A DNA stretch of 64,000 nt from Cephalotus follicularis (taxonomy: Eukaryota > Streptophyta > Magnoliopsida > Oxalidales > Cephalotaceae). Under the pieces are notes generated by a model. The model ran no database searches. It was not told the DNA's origin and saw nothing but the letters and a program-made list of their open reading frames with translations. Below are positions 10,122-19,812 of the stretch, piece by piece; position 1 is the stretch's first letter, and each line of letters begins with the position of its first letter. The DNA is taken from the NCBI GenBank assembly GCA_001972305.1, contig BDDD01000981.1, forward strand, positions 5,356 through 69,355, in the 5' to 3' direction. The position numbers and the translations under genes are program-made.

Positions 10122-10922
10122 TCTTGCCAACATAACATCAGAAACACAAAATTTTCATGCAGAAACTTGTCCAAATGATTATAACATTACACTAGAGACA
10201 TATGAACATATACATATGACATTGTATGATGTTTAGATGACACAAAACACAGAATTGACATGGAAATACATAGACAGTGACTTAACTTCCAAGGAAAGAA
10301 AGAGAGAGCCTTCAAACATATACATACATATAAGTCCAATTTTCTATCCATCACCACTTGCAGACATTAAAACCAGATTATAACATCTCCATGGTGTCTA
10401 AAACATGCTGACAGGCTTAGGAATTCAATGATAGAACATGGATAGGTAGGAAATCAAAACCAAGAGACATTAACAACGAAACCAAAAGACAAAGTAGAAC
10501 AAACCATTACAGTAAGAATTACTAAGATGCAATTGGATTACGGACACTAAAAATAGCAAGAAGAACACCACTTGTTCAAGATTACTCGGCTATTTGCAGG
10601 AAAACAAAGAGAAGATAACAATGAATACATAAACAGCCTTAAACAAGCCAAAGGAACTCAACCCAAAAGAACAACAAAAGAGATTACCTCTGTAAACTGA
10701 CGAAACAACTCCACAAGAATCAAAATAGGATTCAACAAAGCAAAATTCGGCAATGACAGGCTAGAGAAATGAATGGCATATCACAGGGCATTGGCATTCT
10801 TAAAACAGGAAGGAAAAGAGTGATTTGAGTAATTGATACGGAAGAAAAGGAGACAAGAATTAGATTAATAAGGGAGACAGGATTGAAGACGTGTGGAATT
10901 GATGAGGGAAAGAGAGAGTTAC

Positions 10923-11030
10923 GGGAGAGAAGGAAAGGAAAGAAAAGAAGAAAAGAGGAAAGAAAAGAAGGAAAAGAAAAGGAAAAGAAAAGAAATAAAA
11001 GGAAATAAAATAAAATAAAATAAAATAAAA
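10923..11030 (+). repeat. 73-bp homopurine run followed by (AAAAT)n
   Basis: Bases 10923-10995 are purines only (mainly GAAAA/GGAAA), followed by five or six AAAAT units. On the sense (minus) strand of LTR E this is a CT-rich tract a few hundred bases into U3, a place where LTR promoters often carry such tracts. Confidence 0.8.
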
Positions 11031-11412
11031 GAATTTGAAAATAAAAAGAGAATTGTTTTAATATTTTTCAAAGTTGTAATGAAATTAAGTTTGATAAAAA
11101 AAATAAAAAGACATAACTTAGGCTCAACCAAACATTGCATTAACATTCCAACATATCCAAAGTTCAGGCTGGTATCAGTCAGCCCTAAACACAAAGGCCC
11201 AAAACGAAGGGCAACCGGACTTCAAAATAAAACAAAATTAAAAAGCCCGAAACAACATATAAAACGTCCGTAAAAGACATATACGAACAAGCACGGTATT
11301 ACAATCATATTGTTATTCCTCTTTTATACCATGATATCAAGTTAAAGCGAAACGGGCACAAGATAGTGTTCGGTCGTTGCCTTCTGCCATTGTAATTGAT
11401 ATGGATGCTCTT

Positions 11413-11456
11413 GGAAATATTGAGTGTTTTGGCCCCCGACAAGGCTTACCTTTTCT
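11413..11456 (+). other. Leader stem-loop 1 (conserved loop)
   Basis: The loop GTTTTGGCCCCCGACAAGG lies at 11426-11444. The inner stem TGAG/CTTA has 4 pairs including one G-U, and an outer stem pairs GGAAA (11413-11417) with TTTCT. It is the weakest of the four. Confidence 0.5.
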
Positions 11457-11496
11457 GGGAACATCTGTATAAATTGAACATGAGATTCCACATGCA

Positions 11497-11555
11497 GATG
11501 AATTATGGATGTGAATGTTTTGGTCCCCGTCAAGATTCACATTCATTGATTCATC
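11497..11555 (+). other. Leader stem-loop 2 (conserved loop)
   Basis: ATGTGAAT (11509-11516) pairs perfectly with ATTCACAT (11535-11542) around the loop GTTTTGGTCCCCGTCAAG (11517-11534). A second helix, GATGAAT (11497-11503) with ATTCATC (11549-11555), extends it beyond a small internal loop. Confidence 0.75.
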
Positions 11556-11588
11556 GTGTGATCGGTGGCAGGTGAAACTTGAATAGAA

Positions 11589-11626
11589 TACATTTGGCAT
11601 TTTGGCCCTCGTCAAGTTCATATGTA
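11589..11626 (+). other. Leader stem-loop 3 (conserved loop)
   Basis: The loop ATTTTGGCCCTCGTCAAG is at 11599-11616. TACATTTGG (11589-11597) pairs with TCATATGTA (11618-11626), with one mismatch and one G-U pair. An alternative pairing is AACTTG (11576-11581) with CAAGTT (11613-11618). Confidence 0.6.
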
Positions 11627-11697
11627 GACTAGAGGCAAAAGCAGTGATCGGGAATCATGCTATTGTATGGTTGGCAAGAGTTTTGCCTAACTGAGAG

Positions 11698-11739
11698 ATT
11701 CAGTATAATGTTTTGGCCCCCGTCAAGGTTATACTGAAT
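11698..11739 (+). other. Leader stem-loop 4 (conserved loop)
   Basis: ATTCAGTATAA (11698-11708) pairs perfectly with TTATACTGAAT (11729-11739). The 20-nt loop TGTTTTGGCCCCCGTCAAGG carries the shared motif. The stem sequence has nothing in common with stems 2 and 3. Confidence 0.8.
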
Positions 11740-11804
11740 ATGTTGCAGGACACCGATCCCCACTCAAAAATGATATCCATGAGACTTGATTGTTGTTTCT
11801 CGTC

Positions 11805-11829
11805 TCCCATATTTATGAGGGTTATGGGA
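11805..11829 (+). other. Leader hairpin 5 (different loop)
   Basis: TCCCATA (11805-11811) and TATGGGA (11823-11829) form a perfect 7-bp stem with an 11-nt loop that lacks the TTTTGGCCCC motif. Confidence 0.55.
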
Positions 11830-11857
11830 TTCACGTAAAATAGTGGGAGCCTGAGAG

Positions 11858-11959
11858 GTAAATACACCTAAAAGATTAAAGACCAAATCTTTAAGGTTAT
11901 AAACATTGGAATTGAATTTATCTGATTTAATTATTGTTGTCTTCTTGTTATATCTACAG
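11858..11959 (+). other. Probable 102-nt intron in copia1 leader
   Basis: A plant-like donor (GAG|GTAAAT at 11858), a strongly AT-rich body, a branch-point-like CTGAT, a pyrimidine-rich tract and the acceptor ATCTACAG|A (ending 11959) fit a short plant intron. The gag start is 9 bases beyond the acceptor. In copia2 a similar tract ending TTTCCTTATAG lies just before gag (acceptor at 48340). Confidence 0.5.
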
Positions 11960-11967
11960 ACTTTACA

Positions 11968-12840
11968 ATAACAAACCCACTCGTTGTTATTCTTGAGAGG
12001 AATTAGCTCACAGGTCCAAACTATGTGGACTAGCTACGAAAAGTAAGAATAGTTCTAAATTCCGAGGACATGGATTATGTCCTAGAGGCCGCTATGCCAG
12101 CACTGCCTGTTGAAGTTGCCTCAACCGAAGATCATGTCATTTATAAGAAAATGGTGGTTGGTGAAAAGAAAGTCAGAAGATACCTAATGGCATCAATGAG
12201 CAATGCCCTACAAGTCCAGCATGAAAGGATGTGAGACTCTAGGGCTATTCTACAACATCTCCACGAGTTATACGGAGAGAATAGTAGAAACGCTCGGTTC
12301 CAGCTTACGGCTAAGCTGTATGGCACTAAAATGGCTGAAGGATCTTCTGTTAATGATTATGTGCTGAAACTGATCAATGCGATTGAACTTCTCGAAGCAC
12401 TAGGCATCGTTAAGGATGATGAATTGAGCACCGATCTTATCCTTCATTCGCTCCTGCCATCCTTCTCTGGTTTTATCACTAACTTTAACATGAATAAGAG
12501 TTTAGGTACTTTGGCTGATCTCCTAAACATGCTGAGGGAAGTGAAAGTGAATGGGAATAGGGGCAAGACGCCAATCATGATGGTAGGGAAGTCCCGTATG
12601 CCCAAAAGGAATGGCAAGTCAGCCTCTGCAAAGGGGAAGGCTAAAAGTGGGATGCTGCCACCACGATAGGCATCTTTTAAACCAAGGACAGCCAGACACC
12701 CTAGTCAAGGAAAGCAACAAGTTGTTGCTGCCCTAGATACTACTGCAAGAGTTACACCTACTGAGGAGAGTACCTCAAAACCTCTTGCTAAGGGACCCTG
12801 CTTCCACTATGGGAAGTCGGGACATTGGAAAAGGAATTGT
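11968..12840 (+). pseudogene. gag: Copia1 gag (decayed)
   Basis: This is the capsid-forming part of a Ty1/copia polyprotein. It starts at ATA (11968, formerly ATG by position) and shows LTGPNYVDWLRKVRIVLNSE, the typical copia gag N-terminus, then ILQHLHELYGENSRNARFQL, LILHSLLPSFSGFITNFNMN and LADLLNMLREVE-like blocks. In-frame stops occur near 11998, 12232 and 12667. A Lys-rich linker leads to a zinc knuckle CFHYGKSGHWKRNC (about 12800-12840) in which the second Cys is Tyr. Gag and protease share a frame, as usual for Ty1/copia. Confidence 0.85.
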
Positions 12841-13262
12841 GTGACATTCCTAAAGTCAATTGGGAAAGGTATGCTCAATTTGTCTTATATAGAGGTGAAT
12901 ATGTATATTCTTGATTCATCTTCCTGGATTTTAGATAGTGGATGTGATACTCACATATGTTATAATTTACAAGCACTCGCAGACAAAATAAATCTTGAGA
13001 AGGGTGAGGGAGATCTACGGCTTGCGGATGGCTCGGTTGTTGAATCCATAGTTGTAGGATCAGCGAATATTTTGTTTCCTTGGGCCAGAGATTTGTACTG
13101 AAACATTGCATTTATTCACCTCGCATTTTGCGGAACATCATATCTATTCCGGCATTAGACGCCGAAGGTTTTAATATTGTTTTTTTAGGACAAGTATTGC
13201 ACCATTTTAATGAATGATGTTATTCATGCAAAATGTTTCCTTCATGAAGGATTATATGTATT
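12841..13262 (+). pseudogene. pol: Copia1 protease and start of pre-integrase
   Basis: An open piece of 86 codons contains the aspartic protease motif SWILDSGCDTHICYN, followed by LRLADGSVVES. After a frame change near 13095 the sequence continues with ILRNIISIPALDAEGF and the start of the pre-integrase region, until LTR D interrupts at 13262/13263. Coding resumes at 25494. The product would process Gag-Pol. Confidence 0.85.
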
Positions 13263-15338
13263 CTGTCAGGACCCATTCCCGCTCTAACTATGGGACATGT
13301 GTCCTGCCGGGGATGGCGCTCCTCTTTCCAACAACCCTCTCTAAAACCGAACTACCCGAGGAGCCATCTGAAGACTCCCCAGGGACCTATCGTGCAAAAA
13401 GCCCGAGGAGAAAGACTGGGCCAAACGAGCAACAAGCATAAAACCCCGGAAGAGAGCGCGCACGTGCAACGCACACGCTCACTTAACAACCTGTGGAGAA
13501 AACATGTCCGGGGAGAGGGCCACGTGCACCACACCTGCTCACTTAAACACCAGCGAACAAAACATGCCCGGGGAGAGGGCCTGGGCTGATACGCAAAGAC
13601 CCTAACACCCCGGGAGAGATGCATGCACGCCTTACATGCCCACTTAAACTCCACACTCGAGACCATGCATACATATATTGTCCCCCGGCGTACTACCTGC
13701 TCTGCACGTCCCCAAGGATCGCATAACAAAACAGACATCAAACGCACCGTTTAACTTAAAACATAAAGCACTTAACATTTAACTCGTCACGGGCCTTATT
13801 CTAACATGGCACCCCTGGCCACTATCTCCAGGGACACCTTCCCTGCTCCCTTGCCAAAGCCTAACATCATCATCACCCTGGGGACACCTTGCCTCCCCGG
13901 GGGTAAAGCTCTTTTAACATACCCGTGCTCCCAAGCATAAACATAACACCCCTGCTGGGCTATCCCCCGGTAGAAACCTAAGGGCTCCCCAGCACCCGGG
14001 AAAGACCTGATAACTAAGAACTCATACCATGAAATATCCATGAAATCACAAGATAAACATATCTACATACTCAAAACATCCATCAACTTTCTTGAAAGTA
14101 TCAAACCATTACATATTTGTGCCTTGGTATAACATACAATGCCTTCCCTGGCATAAACATACACTGACCTCCATGGCAGGAAAAAGAATAACATAACTTA
14201 TCTTTCTTTCCATCAAAAGAATATCATAACAAAACATCTCCCGGCGACCCTACAACAAAAAGGAGGTAAGGGAACCCGAAAGAATGCCCAATGCAATGCA
14301 ATGCTAAACGCCCGAGCTGACGTTCCATGATGCTGAACTCAAAAACTACCTTGCTGAGCTGTCTACTGCTGAGCTAGAGGGGTCTCCTCCAGCTGGCTGG
14401 TCTGCAAAATAATCTGTGAGGGGATTAGTCCAACTGACTAAGTGACTGGGAACAAACATCCTCTGGTGCATCCATAAAAACGAATTCGCTGAAGAAATCT
14501 TACCATGAGCATGAATAACTATCCCAACTGGGGAAAAGACTGTAAATAGAGCATATCTCATGGCATACAATAAGGAAAAGCTCAAAGTACTTGAAAATCC
14601 TACTCTTTTCTCTGCTTAGCTGATTCTAGACTGTTCATGAAAGCTGAAATAAACTTACGAATAAAACTGATAAAAAGAAAGTGATCTGAAAAAGAACTGG
14701 GGTCCTTCCCAGCTAAACACCCAAGGAGAACAACTAAGCTAGAACTGGCTTTTCTCTGCTGTGCTTGCTTTTCTGATTACATAAATATACTTGCCAACTT
14801 ATAGTGGCCAAAGCTGAGCTAGTTTTCGACCTAAGCCGAGCTGGGCAGCTTACATGCTGACTGATATGTACTTTTTGTTCTTTTGGCCTAAGCCGAGCTG
14901 GGCAGCTTACCTACCGACTCATCTGTACTTTGCTTACTGCATCACTCAATGCTGGGCTGGGGACTAAAATTTTGAGGACAAGGTCCTCCTCTAGAAAACC
15001 TACTAAAAGCTCTTTAAAGTACTGTATCTGATAACTTAGCTCAACTGTACTCAACCGCTATACATTGTCCTAACAACAATGCAAGGATATCTAGGTATGG
15101 AACCCGGAGCGGGTCTCACTTAACTTCTCATCCTGTGATGATAGGCTGAGGAGGAAGGACCTTGTACATGTGTGTTCGGCTCCGCTCAAACCCTGTACAC
15201 TGCCCTAGCCACAATATAAGGAGATCCAGACCTGGGGGCAGACTCGCTCAACAACCCATCATAGACAATAGGTACGCTGAGGAGGGGGGTGAACACGTAC
15301 ACGTCATCTCATCCGAAGATGATTGATATAAAGGATAC
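13263..15338 (-). repeat. Solo LTR D, left part
   Basis: D begins CTGTCAGGACCC inside copia1 pol. The copia bases GTATT (13258-13262) recur at 25494-25498 as target duplication. D's other part is 24848-25493. Neither PBS, PPT nor coding sequence lies between the ends, apart from the nested element C, so D is a solo LTR of about 2.7 kb. It is related to K (52766-54560). It contains ~60-bp repeats (13437-13660) and a duplicated segment with CCTAAGCCGAGCTGGGCAGC at about 14829 and 14886. The frames here are not gene-like. Confidence 0.75.
13437..13660. repeat. Degenerate ~60-bp tandem repeats in LTR D
   Basis: Units contain GCTCACTTAA..., then AACATGCCCGGGGAGAGGGC. Copies are visible from about 13478 and 13538, with partial units on both sides. 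LTR K has the same units at about 53000-53160. Confidence 0.7.
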
Positions 15339-15757
15339 TGTTACACCCTGTTATTCCATTACATTAAACAACATATATGGTGATATCAGAATAAAATAAT
15401 CATCCAGCATTCCATTCAACATTTCATAAATAAGCGGAAGCATCCATATATGGATTATAAACTAAGTCATCCACACGCAGCCCATACCACGTGCCCGTAC
15501 AATCCAACAATTATCCTTTTACATATGGAAAGGAAAACATCAACGGAGTGCGAATCGTTCATTACAATTACATTACAACATAAAAATAACAACCTTAAGC
15601 AGAGTAGAAGCTCTCCAAGCTTTAGCAGCACTTCCCGTACGTCTTCGCTTAATATGAAATTGTAGGGGTTAGCCGTTGTCCTCACTTGAATAAGTAGGCA
15701 GATAAAGCATTTAATTGAATCTATAAATGGAAATATGCATGACAGTTTAAATGAAAT

Positions 15758-15759
<2 letters not shown>

Positions 15760-15791
<32 letters not shown>

Positions 15792-15812
15792 TATATATAT
15801 ATATATATATGG
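15760..15812. repeat. (CA)n(TA)n microsatellite
   Basis: A run of CA dinucleotides is followed by AGATATATAT-type TA repeats. It is present in only one LTR of C. Confidence 0.9.
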
Positions 15813-16505
15813 TGTTCCAATATATACGCAATCATGCCAAGTGGCCATAGACAGTACAATACAAGAATACCGCACAAGGGTACAATCAATCAGTACAGTG
15901 GTTTGGATGTCACATGTCGCTAACTCCTAGCACCAACTGTGCACCACCTATCTATCACCCTACACTCCGAAGATGATAGATCAGGCCAATTACTACCGGC
16001 ATTAACGGGCAGTTTAATAATCAAGTTCTGCATTGCAGACAGTTTTAGTGGATTCTCTAGCCAACTCCTGGCACATAGGACCACCTCCGTAGCCAGTGAT
16101 GTCTCCTATCACTCGACTAACGGCAAAAGCATAGACAATCAATTCAATCAATTCAGTAACAATATTATATATATCTATAATATGCAATATTATCATAGTT
16201 TTCATTTTTAGAAAACATAACAGTGCAGTCAGTGGTTCTCTTGTGAGAACTGAACATTAACAGTGCCTATATTAAGAGGAAAATAGCAGTTTGTATGACA
16301 ATAAGATTTTCCATTGGAAAACCGTTAAAAAATCATTATTATGCTTAAAGCATTAGGTTTGTAAAATCCTTGATTATTTATATATAGCAGTAGTAATTTC
16401 ATTAATTAATCAGTAATAATAGTTACAATATAGCAGATCAGCATAATTGCAACCACAATTATGTCAATCAATCAATCCGAACATTTCAATTCTTACTGTT
16501 CTAAA

Positions 16506-16652
16506 GCGTTGACAGTTGCTGTGTAAGCGTCGACGGTTGTTATCTAAGCGTTGACACTACACGCATGATCAAGGCTTAAGCGTCGACATTCTAAGCCTTA
16601 ACAGGAGTTTTCCAGACCAAAGCGTCGACGGTTTTAACTTAAACGTCGTAAC
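16506..16652. repeat. Phased GCGTCGACGG-type array (C 3' LTR)
   Basis: Cores start at 16508, 16529 and 16550 (21-bp steps), then 16582, 16624 (42 bp, two periods) and 16645 (21 bp). Confidence 0.8.
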
Positions 16653-17572
16653 TTCTGGCGTTCTTACGATTTCCAGGAGCAAAATTAAACAGGGGATGCA
16701 TAAAATCAGCCCAAACTTAGTTGAATTCTACATGCAATCAAGTATCGGCCATCACAACATATTATACATGTTATATGTTCAAAAACATGTCAAAAACCCC
16801 TACTACAATTGCTATCCCAAAGCCAAATTGGATTGACCTCTCACTTTATGTCCAATGTTCTTCAACCACTCAACTCTCAATCTCAGCAGAATTTAGCCTG
16901 AACAATTGCATGTTTGCAGGTCTTAGATACGAATCCAGTACGATAAATTAGTTATCCAATCATGATAACATTTAGAATCGGAACCAGGAGCTTATTCTTA
17001 ACTCTATGTTCCTAGTTTCATCTCTTATGAACAATTTAACATTTCTATCCCCAAATCAAACTTGTTAACTCTTAAATCAGGTTGACAGTAGGTATTATAC
17101 TTAGATTCAGTAACTTAACACTCATTCTTATAATCATGATGACGGATTCGGATTAGGAACTTACCGGAAAAAACAAAGCTTCCAAGTCTCTTTGACAATC
17201 TAATCCTCAAATGCAAGCTTCCACAATTGTCCAGTAATTCTCCTATTCCTCAGTGTTTTTCAACACTCAAATGGCTCAAGTATCAGCTGATATAAGTGCC
17301 CAATTTCATGCCTTTCGTCCCACTGTTGGCTTAACTATTAATGCACATTTATCTCTCCTTCATGCATGCATTCTCTCATTGTTCTTTTCTTTGTTTTCTG
17401 GCAGGTTGCAGGTGCAAAGAGACATGCAAGACTCCTTGGTCTTGCATTATCAATAGCTGGTAACGTTTCCTTGCATGATTGACACGTCTCCAAACACTTA
17501 GCTTGCAAGGAAAACCATTTGGCGCCACTGCTCTGTTCTATCAGGAGTGTCACATTCCTGTCTCCGCGCAAA

Positions 17573-17692
17573 GTGTTGACGGTTTTCTCTCTGGCATCGA
17601 CGATTTGTGCATCATAACTCAGCCTTCAACTGTGCGTTCTGTGCACGTGTCAGGGCTCAAAGCGTCGACGGTAAGGCTTTAGGCGTCGGCGG
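17573..17692. repeat. Paired GTCGAC motifs (C 3' LTR)
   Basis: Cores at 17575 and 17596, and at 17664 and 17685, form two pairs each 21 bp apart. Confidence 0.75.
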
Positions 17693-17841
17693 TTTGGCAC
17701 TAGAAATTATTTCTTTAGTTTTTATCTAAGAATTTTATTCCAACATCATTCTATTAAAAAGGGTAAACAACATAACATCTCAAAGTATAATTTATTCATC
17801 GATGGTTAAAAAAAACATGAATTGAAATTGCGGTTATTACA

Positions 17842-17875
17842 TTCCCCCCTCCTTAAAGAAAATTCATCCTCGAAT
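17842..17875 (-). other. Polypurine tract of element C
   Basis: On the minus strand a sequence like TCGAGGATGAATTTTC is followed by TTTAAGGAGGGGGGAA, directly before the LTR start TGTAATAACC. Confidence 0.88.
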
Positions 17876-18505
17876 TTAGCCTTTACATTCTGAACATTGG
17901 GGAAATGTCTCCATCATTACGTCCTCACGCTCCCACGTAGCTTCCTCTGCTCCGCGAAAACGCCACAACACTTTTACCATAGGAATGGTCTTGTTCCTTA
18001 GCACCTTTTCCATTCGATCCATGATCCTCATCGGCCTCTCTTCATAAGATAATCTAGGACTCATGAATCCAGGGTCGTAGCTCAATATGTGAGATTGGTC
18101 AGGAACGTATTTCCGTAACATGGAGACATGAAATACGTTATGCACATCCGACAAACTAGGCGGTAGTGCAATCTGATATGCTACCTCCCCCACTATTTCC
18201 AGTATCTCGTAAGGTCCAATATACCTTGGAGCCAACTTCCCTTTGAGGCCAAAACGGTGTATCCCTTTCGAAGGCGAGATCTTCAGGAAAACATGATCCC
18301 CCTTCTCAAACTCTAGCTTTCTCCTCTTGCTATCGGCGTAACTCTTCTGCCGACTTTGTGCAGCTAGCAGTCTCTTCTTGATTATTTCCACTTTATCAGT
18401 CGTCTCTTGTACCAAATCTGGTCCCAGCACTTGTCTCTCACCTACCTCATCGCAGCAAATTGGTGATCTGTTCTTTCTCCCATACAAAGCTTCATAGGGA
18501 GCCAT
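17876..18505 (-). pseudogene. pol: Integrase C-terminus with chromodomain-like tail (C)
   Basis: An open piece of 209 codons starts MAPYEALYGRKNRSP, a conserved part of gypsy integrase. It has the GPY/F-like block LAPRYIGPYEILEIVGEVAY and the HNVFHVSMLRKYVPD motif. The tail RIMDRMEKVLRNKTIPMVKV followed by LWRFRGAEEATWERE resembles the chromodomain of Tekay/Del elements, which may target insertion to heterochromatin. A stop (18506-18508) separates it from the integrase core in the same frame. Confidence 0.9.
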
Positions 18506-18955
18506 TCAAATGCTGGTGTGAAAACTGTTGTTGTAGGAGAATTCAATCAGTGCCAGATGATCCTCCCAACTCCCGGCAAAATCAATCATGCAAGCCCATA
18601 GCATATCCTCCAGAGTCTGAATAGTACGCTCGGACTGTCCGCCAGTCTGTGGGTGGAATGCAGTGCTAAAGTTCAAGGTTGTTCCCATTGCTGCTTGGAA
18701 CTTCTTCCAGAACCTTGAAGTAAATCTAGCATCTCGGTCACAGACAATAATGACCGGCACCCCATGCAATCTCACTATCTCCCGAATATACAATCGAGCA
18801 AGCTTCTCGATAGAGTACATCATGTTCATCAGAAGGAAGTGAGCAGACTTAGTAAGTCTGTCCACTACTACCCACACTGCCTCATGCTGATTCCGTGACC
18901 TCGGTAATCCTGACACGAAGTCCATGGTCACATGCTCCCATTTCCATTCAACCAC
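18506..18955 (-). pseudogene. pol: Integrase catalytic core (C)
   Basis: An open piece of 149 codons shows the DDE residues: Asp in [14 protein letters not shown], Asp in [16 protein letters not shown], Glu in [15 protein letters not shown]. Integrase would join the element's DNA to the host chromosome. The catalytic positions are preserved, but stops on both sides prevent a full protein. Confidence 0.92.
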
Positions 18956-18964
18956 TGGTAGTGA

Positions 18965-19377
18965 TTATAGGAGTTTCGCAGGTCTCTGATGTTCAGCCTT
19001 CGCTCTCTGACAGGTCAAACATCTCGATAAGTATTCAACAATCTCTCTCTTCATACCACTCCACCAGTAGTTCTTTTTCATGTCATGCCACATCTTGGAA
19101 CTTCCAGGGTGAACACTGTATTTTGACTTGTGAGCTTGTTGCAGTAGTTCATACTTGATGCTTTCGTCATTCGGAACATATATCCTCCCTCGGAACCTCA
19201 GAATGCCATCAATATGAACGGAGAACACAGAATCAGTGTCTACGATAACTTAGAATCACTGCACTGAGCAGTCAGAATGCATTCCAGAAGCTCCAGTTGT
19301 GCCCTCAGACTTGCCACTATAACTCCACAGGAAACCATGAACGGATTCCATCTCTGAAATTCCTCCAATAGCTTCCA
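18965..19377 (-). pseudogene. pol: Integrase HHCC domain and RH-IN linker (C)
   Basis: The piece has the zinc-binding His pair in AHKSKYSVHPGSSKMWHDMK and the Cys pair in YLSRCLTCQRAKAEHQRP. The upstream linker (19229-19377) is damaged by stops. The domain assists end binding by integrase. Confidence 0.88.
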
Positions 19378-19812
19378 CTATGAAACCATTACTCCGGCAA
19401 TCATTGCCTTGCGACTCAGCGCATCAGCCACTACATTCGCCTTTCCCGGGTGGTATTGAATGTTGCAGTTGTAGTCATTAAAGAATTCCACCCATCGTAT
19501 TTGTCTCATGTTAAGCTCCTTCTGTGAAAACAAATATTTTAAACTTTTGTGGTCAGTAATGATCTCAAACTGAGCACCATAGAGGTAGTGCCTCAATTTC
19601 TGCAAAGCAAACACTATGGCTGCCAACTCAAGATCGTGTACAGGATAATTTTCCTCGTACGGCTTTAACTTCCTTGACGCGTATGCAATCACCCTGCCAT
19701 GTTGCATAAGTACGCATCCCAAACCTTTCCCAGAAGCATCAGTATAGACGGTGAAACCCTCATTTCCTTCCCGTAATGCCAACACTGGAGCCAAAATGAA
19801 CCGGCTCTTCAA
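19378..19812 (-). pseudogene. pol: RNase H domain (C)
   Basis: An open piece of 144 codons: [20 protein letters not shown] carries the first Asp, [20 protein letters not shown] the Glu, [20 protein letters not shown] the second Asp, then [16 protein letters not shown] ends the domain. It would degrade RNA in RNA-DNA hybrids. A GAG-to-TAG-type stop separates it from RT. Confidence 0.92.

Larger units (their letters stand above)
9453..11303 (-). repeat. LTR E (gypsy-type), right portion
   Basis: The sequence resembles LTR I (from about 62450 onward) and ends in GGTATTACA at 11303, where the copia1 leader begins. On the minus strand this is the start of an LTR (TGTAATACC). Element 2 interrupts it at 9452/9453; the rest of E lies left of the window. 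Whether E is a solo LTR or part of a full element cannot be seen. Confidence 0.7.
11304..11967 (+). promoter_or_regulatory. Copia1 untranslated leader with repeated stem-loops
   Basis: This region precedes gag and has no long open frame. A degenerate PBS-like sequence (TGATATCAAGTT, 11332-11343) may mark its start. It holds four stem-loops sharing one loop sequence, a fifth plain hairpin (11805-11829) and an intron-like segment (11858-11959). In the RNA such a leader could direct packaging, dimerisation or translation; the role is inference. Confidence 0.6.
15339..17841 (-). repeat. 3' LTR of element C (2503 bp)
   Basis: It runs from TGTTACACCCTG to GCGGTTATTACA on the plus strand. It retains a segment of about 200 bp (15630-15825) that is missing from the other LTR, including the conserved block (15663-15689) and a CA/TA microsatellite. 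Confidence 0.92.
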
